Assembly: GCA_002493945.1 (NCBI GenBank)
Contig: DLAL01000024.1
Coordinates: forward strand, 10,741 to 73,381
From: Porphyromonadaceae bacterium UBA7048
GTDB taxonomy: Bacteria; Bacteroidota; Bacteroidia; Bacteroidales; Muribaculaceae
DNA: 62,641 bases
Direction of reading: 5' to 3'
Numbering within the stretch: the first letter of the stretch is position 1; every line of letters starts with the position of its first letter. A program made the position numbers and the translations under genes. The notes under the pieces are model-generated. The model ran no database searches. It saw nothing but the letters and a program-made list of their open reading frames with translations, and had not been told where the DNA came from. This document shows, one piece after another, positions 54,279 to 62,641 of the stretch.

Positions 54279-54454
54279 CTGAATTGATTGATGGCGGGCA
54301 TGTACTCGAATCCTGCGGCGGCCAGTGCGGCCACGAGCGCGTCGCGGTCGACACCGCGGTCGGCGCACAGCTCGTCGAGCGACGGATAGCTGTCGCGGAG
54401 CCAGGTGTTGACGGTGCTCAGAAGTATGAAGGGGTCTTTGGGAAGATTTTCCAT
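54275..54454 (-). CDS. DUF4250 family small protein
   Basis: 59 residues starting 'MENLPKDPFILLSTVNTWLRD' with the family's 'SLDELC' and 'GFEYMPAINQF' segments. Small, helical, cytoplasmic; function unknown. It begins 2 bases after the DMT transporter gene and overlaps the uvrD start by 2 bases, so it is part of that operon. Confidence 0.88.
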   Translation of the reverse strand: MENLPKDPFILLSTVNTWLRDSYPSLDELCADRGVDRDALVAALAAAGFEYMPAINQFR

Positions 54455-54456
54455 AA

Positions 54457-55398
54457 TCATTCGGTGATGTGTCGGCGCCGGGCGATGATCTTGTTGATGT
54501 TGTCACCGGCCCAGAGTCCGAGAAGTATGAGGAATATGCCGATATAGCCCACCAGAGTGACATGCTCGCCCAGGACTATGGCCGAGACGATGAGGGTGAC
54601 GATGGACTGGAAGTACATGTAGTTGTTGGCCTTGACAGCCCCGAGGCTCTTGACCGAGACTGCCCATAGCACATAGGCTATGGTGGAGGCGCCCAAACCG
54701 AGGAAGAGGAGGTTGCCCCACACTGCCGGCTGCACGATGACGGTGAAGATGTCGGCGCTGTCGTGCTCGAACAGAAGGAACGGCACGGCCGTCACCAGAC
54801 CGTAGAAGAAGGTCTTGCGCGAGATGAACCACACATCATAGTGGGCGTTGAGACTGCGGAGGATGAGCGAGTAGACCGCCCAGCTGAGAGCTGCCGCGAG
54901 CGAGAGTATGTCGCCCAGAGGTCTGACTTCAAGCGAGGTGGAGCTGTTGAACACCACACAGACGACGCCCACGATGGCGATGAACGAGCCCAGCCACGTG
55001 CCGATGCCGAATTTCTCGGTCTTGTAGACCAGTCCCACGAGCATGACCGTAATCAGAGGCGAAAGGGACGTCAGAAGCGATACGTTGGTAGTGAGGGTGT
55101 ACCCGAGAGCAGTGTTCTCGGCTATGAAGTAGAGCGAACCGGAGCATAGACCGCACAGACAGAACATACCCTCCTCTCGCCATGTCGACGCCCACAGCCG
55201 CTTGTGGCTCATGAATATGACGACAAGATATGCCAGCAGGAAGCGGCATACATAAATCTGCACAGGCCCCATGCCGTTCTCGAGAAGGACTTTCGACGAT
55301 ACGAAAGAATAGCCCCACATCGTCACGGTGACGATGGCGGCGATATGTCCCAAAAAAGCATTGCCTGTCGGCTTGGTGTTCGGAGTGTTTACTTGCAT
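54457..55398 (-). CDS. DMT superfamily (EamA) transporter
   Basis: 313 residues from the ATG at 55398; an ATG at 55407 is possible but would leave only about 10 bases after the predicted transcript start. Ten transmembrane helices in two EamA repeats ('GHIAAIVTVTMWGYSFVSSKVLL' and 'GDILSLAAALSWAVYSLILR' starts). Substrates of the family include amino acids and metabolites, so none can be named. First gene of the operon ending with radC. Confidence 0.92.
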   Translation of the reverse strand: MQVNTPNTKPTGNAFLGHIAAIVTVTMWGYSFVSSKVLLENGMGPVQIYVCRFLLAYLVVIFMSHKRLWASTWREEGMFCLCGLCSGSLYFIAENTALGYTLTTNVSLLTSLSPLITVMLVGLVYKTEKFGIGTWLGSFIAIVGVVCVVFNSSTSLEVRPLGDILSLAAALSWAVYSLILRSLNAHYDVWFISRKTFFYGLVTAVPFLLFEHDSADIFTVIVQPAVWGNLLFLGLGASTIAYVLWAVSVKSLGAVKANNYMYFQSIVTLIVSAIVLGEHVTLVGYIGIFLILLGLWAGDNINKIIARRRHITE

Positions 55399-55423
55399 GG
55401 ATAGCATCCTTTGGTTCGTATCA

Positions 55424-55456
55424 CAAAATTAGTTAAATTATTTGGCATCCTCCAAA
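55424..55456 (-). promoter_or_regulatory. Promoter of the DMT-DUF4250-uvrD-nspC-GT2-radC operon
   Basis: Minus-strand TTTG (55453-55456), 21 bases, then TAATTTTG (55424-55431), an exact Bacteroidetes -33/-7 pair 26 bases before the ATG at 55398. It overlaps the divergent OmpA promoter. Confidence 0.8.
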
Positions 55457-55472
55457 CTTATCAGTACTTTTG
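55441..55472 (+). promoter_or_regulatory. Promoter of the OmpA-family gene
   Basis: TTTG (55441-55444), 20 bases, then TACTTTTG (55465-55472), an exact match. The transcript would start near 55479, giving a leader of about 73 bases before the ATG at 55552. The two divergent promoters share 16 bases, so their use may be mutually exclusive. Confidence 0.8.
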
Positions 55473-55551
55473 AACGTAGAAATTATGAACTTTTAAAGGT
55501 TGCCGTATCATTTTTAAGGCAAAACTTACTAATAACTAAATACTTACAACG

Positions 55552-56256
55552 ATGAAATTATTTAAGACAGCTTGTATCGCCCTTATAGGCGCCGCAATGC
55601 TCGCAGGAGAATGCGGATGTTCGTCCATGACCAATACCGGTAAAGGCGCCCTCATCGGCGGCGGCGGCGGCGGTGCTCTCGGTGCCGGCATAGGCGCGCT
55701 GATAGGCGGAGGTAAAGGAGCTGGCATAGGCAGCGCCATCGGTGCGGCAGTAGGTGCGGGCGCGGGAGCGCTCATCGGCCGCAAGATGGACAAGCAGCAG
55801 AAAGAACTCGAAGAGCAGCTGGGACAGCAGGCTCAGGTCGAACAGACAACTGACCAGAACGGTCTCCAGGCCATCAAGGTGACCTTTAACGGTGGCATAC
55901 TCTTCCCCACCAACGGCACTACCCTCTCGGCCAACGCGAAGAAGGACCTGACCAGTTTCGCCACATCCCTGCGCGAGAACCCCAACACCAACGTGCAGAT
56001 CTACGGCTTCACCGACAATACGGGCTCGTATCAGGTGAACGAGCGTGTGGCCACCGGCCGCGCCGACGCCGTGCTCACATATCTGGCCAACAGCGGTGTG
56101 GCCGCCAACCGCCTCGCTGCACAGGGCGTGCCCATGGCCGATTACGTGGCCTCCAACGACACCCCCGAAGGCCGCGCACAGAACCGTCGTGTCGAGATTT
56201 ACATCACAGCCGACAAGACGATGATACAGCAGGCCGAGGCCGGCACGCTGCAGTAA
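55552..56256 (+). CDS. Glycine-zipper OmpA-family outer membrane protein
   Basis: 234 residues. Hydrophobic signal with cysteines at 21 and 23 ('AGECGCSS'), not a clean lipobox. Residues 30-76 are a glycine zipper with GxxxG-type repeats ('GALIGGGGGGALGAGIGALIGG'), a membrane-inserting segment. A short coiled coil precedes the C-terminal OmpA domain with 'GFTDNTGSYQVNERVATGRADAV', which binds peptidoglycan. It has its own promoter and terminator, so it stands alone. Confidence 0.93.
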   Translation: MKLFKTACIALIGAAMLAGECGCSSMTNTGKGALIGGGGGGALGAGIGALIGGGKGAGIGSAIGAAVGAGAGALIGRKMDKQQKELEEQLGQQAQVEQTTDQNGLQAIKVTFNGGILFPTNGTTLSANAKKDLTSFATSLRENPNTNVQIYGFTDNTGSYQVNERVATGRADAVLTYLANSGVAANRLAAQGVPMADYVASNDTPEGRAQNRRVEIYITADKTMIQQAEAGTLQ

Positions 56257-56279
56257 TAGCCGACATACAGCATACACTG

Positions 56280-56320
56280 CGGGCCGCTACCCTACACCGG
56301 GGAAGCGGCCCGTATTTTTA
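56280..56320 (+). terminator. Intrinsic terminator after the OmpA-family gene
   Basis: CGGGCCGCT (56280-56288) pairs perfectly with AGCGGCCCG (56304-56312), loop 15 bases, followed by TATTTTTA. It lies between convergent genes. Confidence 0.85.
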
Positions 56321-56332
56321 TCTGCGGCACAG

Positions 56333-59300
56333 TCACTTGCGCTGTGAGGTGCGGTACTCCGACGGCGTCATGCCGAATTCCTCGCGGAAGCACTGCCGGA
56401 AGTTGCCGGGATTCCCCATGCCCACCATGAAGGCAATCTCCGAGACGGTGTAGCGGTCGTTCTCGAGCAGGACTGCGGCCTCGCGTGCGCGGAGCTTGCG
56501 GACGAGCCCGGCTATGGTCAGCCCGGTGATGGCCTTGATTTTGCGGTAGAGGGTCGAATGGCTCATGCAGACGGCATCGGCGATTAAGGCCACGTCGAGA
56601 TTCTCGTTCGATATATTGTCCTTGATGACCGACTCGACCTTGAGGATGAAGTCGGCGTCGCGGCGGCTCATCTCCGACACGATGACGGAGTCGTCGCGGT
56701 CCTTCGTATCCGGCGCATCAGTGGCTTCGGAGGTCTGCGTCTGAGCTGCGGAGCCGAGTCCGCGTGCTATGACGCGCCCGGCCAGACTGCGGCGTATATC
56801 GAAAATATTGCGGATGCGCGAACGGAGCATGACCGCCGAGAATGGCTTGGTCAGGAAGGAGTCGGCTCCGGCCTCGTAAGCCTCGCGCCTGGCCTCGTCG
56901 GCAATCTTGGCCGTGACGAAGATGACGGGAGTATGCTCGGTATCAGGATTCTCCTTCAGCGCGCGGACCATGCTGATGCCGTCCATGCGCGGCATCATGA
57001 TGTCGCTGATGATCATGTCGGGGAATATCTCGCTTGCCTTGGCGAGGCCCTCGGCTCCGTCGGGCACAGCTACGGTGCGGTAGGAGTCTGCCAGAGAGTC
57101 GCTGATGTAGTTGACTATGTCGACATTGTCCTCCACTATGAGTATGAGCGGACGCTCGTCGCCCGGCTGCGCCGGAGCTTCGGGGGCCGGAAGGCCGGCC
57201 GTGTCCCTGACGGCTTCCAGACGTCGCCCGGCTTCGGGATAAGTGCTGTCGGTGTGGATGCGGAAGGTGAAGACCGAACCGCGGTCGAGCTCGCTGTCTA
57301 CGAATATCTCGCCTTCGTGAATCCGTACGAGGTTGCATACCAGGGCGAGACCTATGCCGGTGCCGAGCCGTGTCTCGGCGCGGTGGTCGCGATAGTAGCG
57401 GTCGAATATGTGGCGGAGTGTCTCCTGCGACATGCCGATGCCGGTATCCTCGACAGATATCTCTGTGAATGTCACGCCCGACTCGCACGAGTGGCGCAGC
57501 CTGAGAGTGACGCGGCCCGACGAGGTGTACTTGCAGGCGTTCGACATAAGGTTGTCCACAATCATGGATATGACCTCGGGGTCGAACCACTGGACGTAGT
57601 CGCCGGGGGCTATTTCGGTGCCGACGGTGAGTGCGGCGTTAGTGTTGAGGTCACTGTAGCGGCGCCCTATCTCGGCGACGGTGGCGGCAAGGTCGGCATG
57701 CGTCACCTTGAGGTCGCGGTTCTGGGTCTCGGTCTTGCGGAACTCGAGGATGGTGTTGATGAGCTGGAGCAGATGCAGAGCCGACTTATGGATGACGGTG
57801 AGACGCCTGGTGTTGGCCGGCGACATGGTGCGGTCGGCCTTCATGTCCTCTATCGGGCCGAGGATGAGCGTCAGAGGTGTGCGGAGCTCGTGGGTGATAT
57901 TGGTGAAGAAGCGCATGCGCTCGGCGTTGAGCCGCTCGGTGTGGCGGTTGTTGCGCCGCTCGAGAGCAAGCTCGTACTCAAGGGCAAGGCGCTTCTTATA
58001 GAATCGGAAAGCGACGAGCGCCACGATGACGGCGATGATGAAGTAGAAGAGCCGTGCCCACCACGTGGCCCACAGCGGAGGTACCACGACGATGTCGAGG
58101 CTGGTGGACGCGGCCACCTCGAAGCGGTTGCGGAGCGATGCCTCGACAGTGACAGTGTACTCGCCGGGGCTGAGATTGCGCAGGGAGAGTCCTGTGCCGG
58201 GCGTGACGGGATACCAGCGTCCGTCGATACCGTCGACCCGGTAGCGGTAGTTGACAGCCGACGTGAGCGAGGGGTCGAGGACGTTGAAATCGAGCTGAAG
58301 CGAATTCTGATTGTACGGCAGAGTGACCGTCCGGCCGGGCGAATATATCTCGTACGGCTCGTCCTTGGCGTCGGCGCCGTAGACTGTGATGCCCGAGATG
58401 ACAGGCGCCACGATGCTGCTGTCGGTGCGGAACTCCACCGGGTCGAATGAATACACGCCCGAGTGCGAGCCGAAGGATATGCGGCCGTCGGGAGTGGCTG
58501 CCACGGAGCCGCCGTAGAAGTCACCGCCGAACACGCCGTCGGCCGGTCCGTAGTTGCTGAGGCGTCCGGTGGTGTCCAGGCGGCTGATGCCTGAGGTGGT
58601 GCTCATCCACAGATTGCCGTCGAGGTCGTAGCACAGGGCGCGCACGCAGGGATCGGTGAGGCCCGCAGCCATGCCTATGACGGTGTCGACCCTGACGGAG
58701 TCGCTCACCAGAGCGAGCCCGTCGCCCGTGGCCGCCCACACTCCCCCGCTTTCGGCCTCGACCATGTGGTAGACGGTATTCGACGGCAGGCCTTCCCAGT
58801 CGTGGAGGGTGCGGATGAGGTGGAAGTCGCGGTCATAGACCGATATGCCTCCGCCGAAGGAGCCTACCCAGATGCTTCCGTCAGGACGCTCGTGGATGGT
58901 GCGTATCCAGTCGTCGACGATGGCTCCCTCGGAGCGGTAGAGCGTGCGGCGTATGTGTCCGTCGGGGGCGTAAAGCACGAGTCCGTCGCTGCATCCTGCC
59001 AGCACGTCGCCGTTGCGGAGGACCTTGAGGGCGCGGACGTCAGACACGCCGCGCGGCGATATGTCGCGCAGCTGTCCGCGCCGGTCGACGATGGCCACGC
59101 CTCCGGCATAGGTGCCCACCCACAGATTGCCCGCGGGGTCGGCGGCCAGGGAGAGGACGGCATCGCCCGGAAGGTTGGATGCCGACGGCCGGATGTTGCC
59201 CAGACGGCGGTCGCGGCCGAATATGTCTATGCCGGCGCCGTCGGTGCCGGCCACGAGGGTGTCGCCCAGAGAGCATAGCGACATCACGGAGTTGAAAGTG

Positions 59301-60424
59301 GCCGTCACGGGCAGCGAACGCGTATGGATGCGCTCGAAGGGGACGTCACGGTGCGCGATGACGTCGAGACCGTCGCCGTAGGTGCCTATCCATATGTTGC
59401 CGAAGGAGTCCTCGAAGACGCAGTGTATGGTCTTGTTCGACACGCTCATGCCGTCGAATCCGTCAGGCTGCACGTCGATGCGTGCGAAGCGCACGTCGGC
59501 CGGTCGCCGTCCGAGGCTTGAGCGTATGTCGAGGATGCACACACCGCCGTTCTCGGTGGAGACCCACAGACGTCCGTCGCGGGTCTCGGCCAGGTGCATG
59601 ATGTTGTGGGGCGCCGAGGTGCCGAGGCGCCTGTAGTCATCGGGGACGTAGCGTGTGAAGGTGCCGGTGGCGTCGTCGAAGAGCGCGAGCCCCTCGTCGG
59701 TACCAACCCATATGTTACGGTACGAATCGATCAGCACTGTCCGGACCTCATTGCCGGGAATCGAGCGCGGGTCAGACGGATCGTGGCGGTAGTTGCGCAC
59801 CTTCCGGCGGACGGGGTCAAGGACGGTGAGTCCGGCTCCGACGTGGCCAGTCAGGACGGTACCGTCGTCGCGGACGGCCACGCACCACAGCTGGTTGTCC
59901 GGCCAGTCGCGGAGAGTGCGTGTGTTGAAGTGCTCGAATATGCCGGTGGCCGGGTCGAAGCGGTCGAGGCCGTCGGTGTAGGTGCTCACCCACAGTCCGT
60001 GGCCGGCCGGGTCAGGGGCGACGTCGGTGACGCCGTCGCTGCATATCGAGGAAGGGTCGGCCTCATCGTGGAGATAGTTGCGGAGCTCGTATGTGCCGCA
60101 GTCGAGGCGATCGAGGCCGTGGCGCTGGGTAGCTATCCACAGCACGTTCCCGACAGTGTCGGCATATATGCGGTTGAGCTCATTGGCTGACGGAGCCGAG
60201 CGTCCCTCCTTCTTGAAAGCCCGGAAGGACGAGCCGTCGTAGCGGTTGAGACCCGACTCGGTGGAAATCCAGACGAAGCCGTCGCGGTCCTGGGCTATGT
60301 CCATGACATAGTTGTTGGACAGTCCGCGGTCGAAACCGAGACGGATGATATTGCGTGTGGCGCCGGCGTCAGTGACGACGGCGAGAGTCAAAATCAGCAG
60401 GAGGAGATGTGTGCGTAGGTTCAT
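56333..60424 (-). CDS. Hybrid two-component system protein (sensor kinase + response regulator + AraC HTH)
   Basis: 1363 residues from the ATG at 60424 (an ATG at 60430 is equally possible; the longer open frame reaches through the promoter). A signal peptide is followed by about fourteen Reg_prop beta-propeller repeats ('WIGTYGDGL', 'WVGTDEGL' units), a Y_Y_Y domain, one transmembrane helix near 793, HisKA with 'NITHELRTPL' (His845), HATPase, a receiver domain with phospho-acceptor Asp1141 in 'ISDIMMPRMDG', and a C-terminal AraC-type HTH. This is the Bacteroidetes HTCS layout, sensing a glycan breakdown product and activating the adjacent Sus-like genes. Confidence 0.95.
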   Translation of the reverse strand: MNLRTHLLLLILTLAVVTDAGATRNIIRLGFDRGLSNNYVMDIAQDRDGFVWISTESGLNRYDGSSFRAFKKEGRSAPSANELNRIYADTVGNVLWIATQRHGLDRLDCGTYELRNYLHDEADPSSICSDGVTDVAPDPAGHGLWVSTYTDGLDRFDPATGIFEHFNTRTLRDWPDNQLWCVAVRDDGTVLTGHVGAGLTVLDPVRRKVRNYRHDPSDPRSIPGNEVRTVLIDSYRNIWVGTDEGLALFDDATGTFTRYVPDDYRRLGTSAPHNIMHLAETRDGRLWVSTENGGVCILDIRSSLGRRPADVRFARIDVQPDGFDGMSVSNKTIHCVFEDSFGNIWIGTYGDGLDVIAHRDVPFERIHTRSLPVTATFNSVMSLCSLGDTLVAGTDGAGIDIFGRDRRLGNIRPSASNLPGDAVLSLAADPAGNLWVGTYAGGVAIVDRRGQLRDISPRGVSDVRALKVLRNGDVLAGCSDGLVLYAPDGHIRRTLYRSEGAIVDDWIRTIHERPDGSIWVGSFGGGISVYDRDFHLIRTLHDWEGLPSNTVYHMVEAESGGVWAATGDGLALVSDSVRVDTVIGMAAGLTDPCVRALCYDLDGNLWMSTTSGISRLDTTGRLSNYGPADGVFGGDFYGGSVAATPDGRISFGSHSGVYSFDPVEFRTDSSIVAPVISGITVYGADAKDEPYEIYSPGRTVTLPYNQNSLQLDFNVLDPSLTSAVNYRYRVDGIDGRWYPVTPGTGLSLRNLSPGEYTVTVEASLRNRFEVAASTSLDIVVVPPLWATWWARLFYFIIAVIVALVAFRFYKKRLALEYELALERRNNRHTERLNAERMRFFTNITHELRTPLTLILGPIEDMKADRTMSPANTRRLTVIHKSALHLLQLINTILEFRKTETQNRDLKVTHADLAATVAEIGRRYSDLNTNAALTVGTEIAPGDYVQWFDPEVISMIVDNLMSNACKYTSSGRVTLRLRHSCESGVTFTEISVEDTGIGMSQETLRHIFDRYYRDHRAETRLGTGIGLALVCNLVRIHEGEIFVDSELDRGSVFTFRIHTDSTYPEAGRRLEAVRDTAGLPAPEAPAQPGDERPLILIVEDNVDIVNYISDSLADSYRTVAVPDGAEGLAKASEIFPDMIISDIMMPRMDGISMVRALKENPDTEHTPVIFVTAKIADEARREAYEAGADSFLTKPFSAVMLRSRIRNIFDIRRSLAGRVIARGLGSAAQTQTSEATDAPDTKDRDDSVIVSEMSRRDADFILKVESVIKDNISNENLDVALIADAVCMSHSTLYRKIKAITGLTIAGLVRKLRAREAAVLLENDRYTVSEIAFMVGMGNPGNFRQCFREEFGMTPSEYRTSQRK

Positions 60425-60444
60425 GTGCATGGTATGATTCTCTG

Positions 60445-60452
60445 CAAAGGTA
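60445..60452 (-). promoter_or_regulatory. -7 promoter box for the hybrid two-component gene
   Basis: Minus-strand TACCTTTG matches TAnnTTTG exactly, 21 bases before the ATG at 60424. No clear TTTG at -33. It supports a start at 60424 or 60430 rather than further upstream. Confidence 0.55.
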
Positions 60453-60558
60453 GCAAATAAATGGCGAAAAAGTGGCCCTGACGGTGCTGAAAGGGCGGTT
60501 TGACGGATTTTCGGCCGAGAATGACGAAAAACTGAGCGCGACAACGGCGGCGAAAAAG

Positions 60559-60583
60559 TAATTTTGCACAGATTTTAATTTTG
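60559..60583 (+). promoter_or_regulatory. Two tandem -7-like boxes upstream of the SusE-like gene
   Basis: TAATTTTG occurs at 60559-60566 and again at 60576-60583, 17 bases apart, both exact to TAnnTTTG. Neither has a good -33 TTTG, as expected for a promoter that needs an activator such as the adjacent hybrid regulator (inference). Confidence 0.4.
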
Positions 60584-60645
60584 ACCCGCATAACGGCAAC
60601 TTTAAATTTATTACCAAACCAATCAACACACATCAATTGTCTTTC

Positions 60646-62130
60646 ATGAAAAGAACGCACCTTTACCCGAGCGCACTTGCAGTGATGATACTTGCAGGAG
60701 CCTCATTCGCGTGCAGCGACGACAATGACACGTGGCCGTCGGTCGACGGGAAGAATCCCGAGCTGGCGATAGAACGTCCAGTCATCGGAAGCCGCCCCGG
60801 CCGGACGCTGCACATCACAGGCACGGTGAACGATGCCGACGGACTGAGCCACATCACACTGGAATGTCTGCCGCTGTACCTGGACAAACGTATCGACCTT
60901 ATCTCCATCTATGGGGAACCGCTTGAGACGTACGCCCTGGACTACATGCTCACATCTGACCTGACAGAGGCCGGCGACAAGTTCGACATCCGCGTTTCGG
61001 CCTTCGACGTGCTGGGCAACTCGACTTCGACCACCGTGTCAGTAGACATGAACGGCGACATCGACGCCCCGACCTTCGCCGTGACTCCCGCCGACGCCGT
61101 GACAGTAGTACTCACGGACAAGGCTCTTCTGGACTTCAGCTTCACAGTGAACGATGACCGCGCCCTCGGGTCGGTAAGCGTGACAATTCCCGAAATAGAC
61201 TTCAGCACGACGGTGACGGAATTCGAGAATCCGGCATCGTACACGTTCAGCCGCCAGATAGAGTTCCCGGCACACAACGGCGAATACACCATCAACATCG
61301 CAGCCGCCGATATGTGGGACAATGTGACCGAAGCCACGACCATCGTGCACGTGAGCGACACTCCCGACTTCGCCAAGATGTGGCTCGCCGACGTCAGGAC
61401 GGCCGCCGAGCTCAACTCCGACGTGATGGGCGTGCCGATGCTCATCACCCGCACAGCTCCCTTCGAGTACGAGGCACGGTACTATAATGAGAAGGCAGGC
61501 ACCGAAATCTTCTTCCTGCCCCAGCGCAACGACTTCGCTCCGCTGTGCATCGGTCTCGACCCTGAGGACAACACCCGTCTGGTGTCCGATCCGGCACTGG
61601 CCAAGCCGCTGGTGCTCGACAAGGCTCAGGTGTACTACCTTATCAAGTTCAACACGGCCACCCGCACCTACAGCATGGACACCTACAGCATCGCCGATGC
61701 CGTCGACCCCATACCCCACCCCTTCGGCTCGATGGAGCTGGACCGCTGGAAGTCAGGCGAAGAGTACATTGAGTTCTACTTCGGCTACACCACCGAAGGC
61801 CCGGGCAACATCATGCGCTTCGAGCAGGATCCGGTGAACCCGCACATCTTCCGTCTGCCCGAACCCCTGAAACTCAAGGCAGGCCGCCACTCGGGCTTCA
61901 TCATACACAACTATCATCCCGACGGCTGGTGGAACTACTGCACCTGGCGTGCCGACGACGAGCAGGACCCCGAAGTCTGCGGATGGTACGGCGAGGTGAC
62001 CAATCCCAAGTGGAACGGCGACCGCGCGGAAGACAAGTGGTTCAAACCCGCAATCCCGGCTGACGGCGAGTACGACCTCATCATGGACGCTCACCTGGAC
62101 CGCATGAAAATCATACCCGTTAAAAAGTAA
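60646..62130 (+). CDS. SusE/SusF-like outer membrane lipoprotein
   Basis: 494 residues from the ATG at 60646; the frame opens three codons earlier at TTG. Lipobox 'ASFAC' with the lipid cysteine near residue 23 and an acidic tail after it ('SDDND'), which favours surface export. Two to three Ig-like regions ('LHITGTVNDADGLSHITLECL', 'SFTVNDDRALGSVSVTIPE') precede a C-terminal region with aromatic residues ('YHPDGWWNYCTWRAD') of the carbohydrate-binding SusE/F type. Divergent from the regulator; 8 bases before the SusC-like gene. The order E/F before C is unusual. Confidence 0.8.
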   Translation: MKRTHLYPSALAVMILAGASFACSDDNDTWPSVDGKNPELAIERPVIGSRPGRTLHITGTVNDADGLSHITLECLPLYLDKRIDLISIYGEPLETYALDYMLTSDLTEAGDKFDIRVSAFDVLGNSTSTTVSVDMNGDIDAPTFAVTPADAVTVVLTDKALLDFSFTVNDDRALGSVSVTIPEIDFSTTVTEFENPASYTFSRQIEFPAHNGEYTINIAAADMWDNVTEATTIVHVSDTPDFAKMWLADVRTAAELNSDVMGVPMLITRTAPFEYEARYYNEKAGTEIFFLPQRNDFAPLCIGLDPEDNTRLVSDPALAKPLVLDKAQVYYLIKFNTATRTYSMDTYSIADAVDPIPHPFGSMELDRWKSGEEYIEFYFGYTTEGPGNIMRFEQDPVNPHIFRLPEPLKLKAGRHSGFIIHNYHPDGWWNYCTWRADDEQDPEVCGWYGEVTNPKWNGDRAEDKWFKPAIPADGEYDLIMDAHLDRMKIIPVKK

Positions 62131-62138
62131 TCAATGCT

Positions 62139-62633
62139 ATGAAACGATATATCACTCTTCTGTACGTAGCTCTCATCGCCATATGCGCCACGGCACAGAT
62201 CAAAGTCAGCGGCACGGTGACCGACAGCACCGGCGAACCGCTCATAGGTGCCAGCGTTCAGACAGGCACCACCGGTGTGACCACCGATATTGACGGCAAC
62301 TACACGGTGACCGTCGACCCCAAAGGCACCCTCACATTCTCCTATATAGGTTTCCAGACTCAGAATATCAAAGTCGAGGGCCGTGAGCGCATCGACGTCG
62401 TGCTCTCTGAAAGCTCCGAAGCGCTTGACGAACTCGTGGTCGTGGGCTACGGCGTGGTCAAGAAGAGCGACCTCACCAGCTCCATCTCCACCGTCAAGGG
62501 CAGCCAGATCACCGAAGTGACCACCGGCAACCCCATGGACGCCCTGCAGGGCAAGGTGAACGGCGTGCAGATATCGTCGGGCGGCGGTCCGGGCAGCGCT
62601 CCGAAGGTCATCATCCGCGGTGTCTCGTTCTGA
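62139..62633 (+). pseudogene. SusC/RagA-family TonB-linked receptor, broken after 164 residues at the contig edge
   Basis: A signal peptide ends near 'ATAQ'. The CarboxypepD_reg-like domain 'KVSGTVTDSTGEPLIGASV' follows, then the 'ELVVVGYGVVKKSDLTSSISTVKG' TonB-box/plug start, and 'VIIRGVSF' where family members continue with 'T/S...NG'. A TGA at 62631 ends the frame inside the plug, 8 bases before the end of the window, after which the sequence has an A-run. This is more likely a sequence-end error or edge truncation than a real stop. A full SusC has about 1000 residues. Confidence 0.85.
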
Positions 62634-62641
62634 AAAAAGTT

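Noticed and set aside
55552..56256. OmpA-family gene as a missing member of the tubulin/vWA system
   Set aside because: It is 30 kb away with its own promoter and terminator, so linkage is not supported.
56933..58450. 505-codon plus-strand frame opposite the hybrid two-component gene
   Set aside because: Antisense to the kinase and receiver domains; no own promoter or family resemblance.
62139..62633. Natural short SusC-like protein or programmed stop
   Set aside because: The stop falls inside the plug domain, next to the contig end and an A-run, so an edge error is simpler.

Overview
The window reads as a GC-rich chromosomal contig from a Bacteroidales bacterium, most likely a gut member close to Muribaculaceae (inference). 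The reasons are: a SprA-type type IX secretion gene, an Rnf cluster headed by an RseC-like gene, a hybrid two-component regulator beside SusE/SusC-like genes, NspC, no obvious Shine-Dalgarno sequences, and several promoters of the Bacteroidetes form TTTG - 19 to 21 bases - TAnnTTTG.

Layout. 1-6821, minus strand: a cut-off short-chain dehydrogenase, then a compact run pyrB-pyrI-flavin reductase-glyA-ispD-recG. 7062-25342, plus strand: an 18.3-kb run of thirteen tightly packed genes, mostly without recognisable names. It encodes a tubulin/FtsZ-like GTPase, two very large actin/Hsp70-fold ATPases with different N-terminal regions, two von Willebrand A-like surface proteins (one a lipoprotein), a membrane-spanning coiled-coil protein, further membrane proteins, an anchored trypsin-like protease, and small unknown proteins. 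This is the main discovery candidate: it looks like an envelope-spanning machine with cytoskeletal motors. 25455-37665, minus: a probable operon of two tandem AAA/PD-(D/E)XK paralogues, ruvA, sprA, a hexapeptide acetyltransferase and a YjbR-like protein.

37827-43909, plus: RseC-like gene, rnfBCDGEA and exonuclease III, driven by a textbook promoter. 43969-48109, minus: a phosphatidylserine-decarboxylase-like enzyme, a GadC-like amino-acid antiporter and an MFS transporter, which may form an amino-acid decarboxylation/export system. 48302-48856, minus: a Spy-like periplasmic protein with a strong terminator. 49009-55398, minus: DMT transporter, DUF4250, UvrD helicase, NspC, glycosyltransferase and RadC, apparently one operon. 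55552-56256, plus: a glycine-zipper OmpA protein. 56333-62633: a hybrid two-component regulator divergent from a SusE/F-like lipoprotein and the start of a SusC-like receptor, that is, the edge of a glycan utilisation locus.

No rRNA, tRNA, CRISPR array, transposase or phage gene was seen. No gene-free stretch exceeds 300 bases. Long open frames opposite the real genes are codon-structure shadows.
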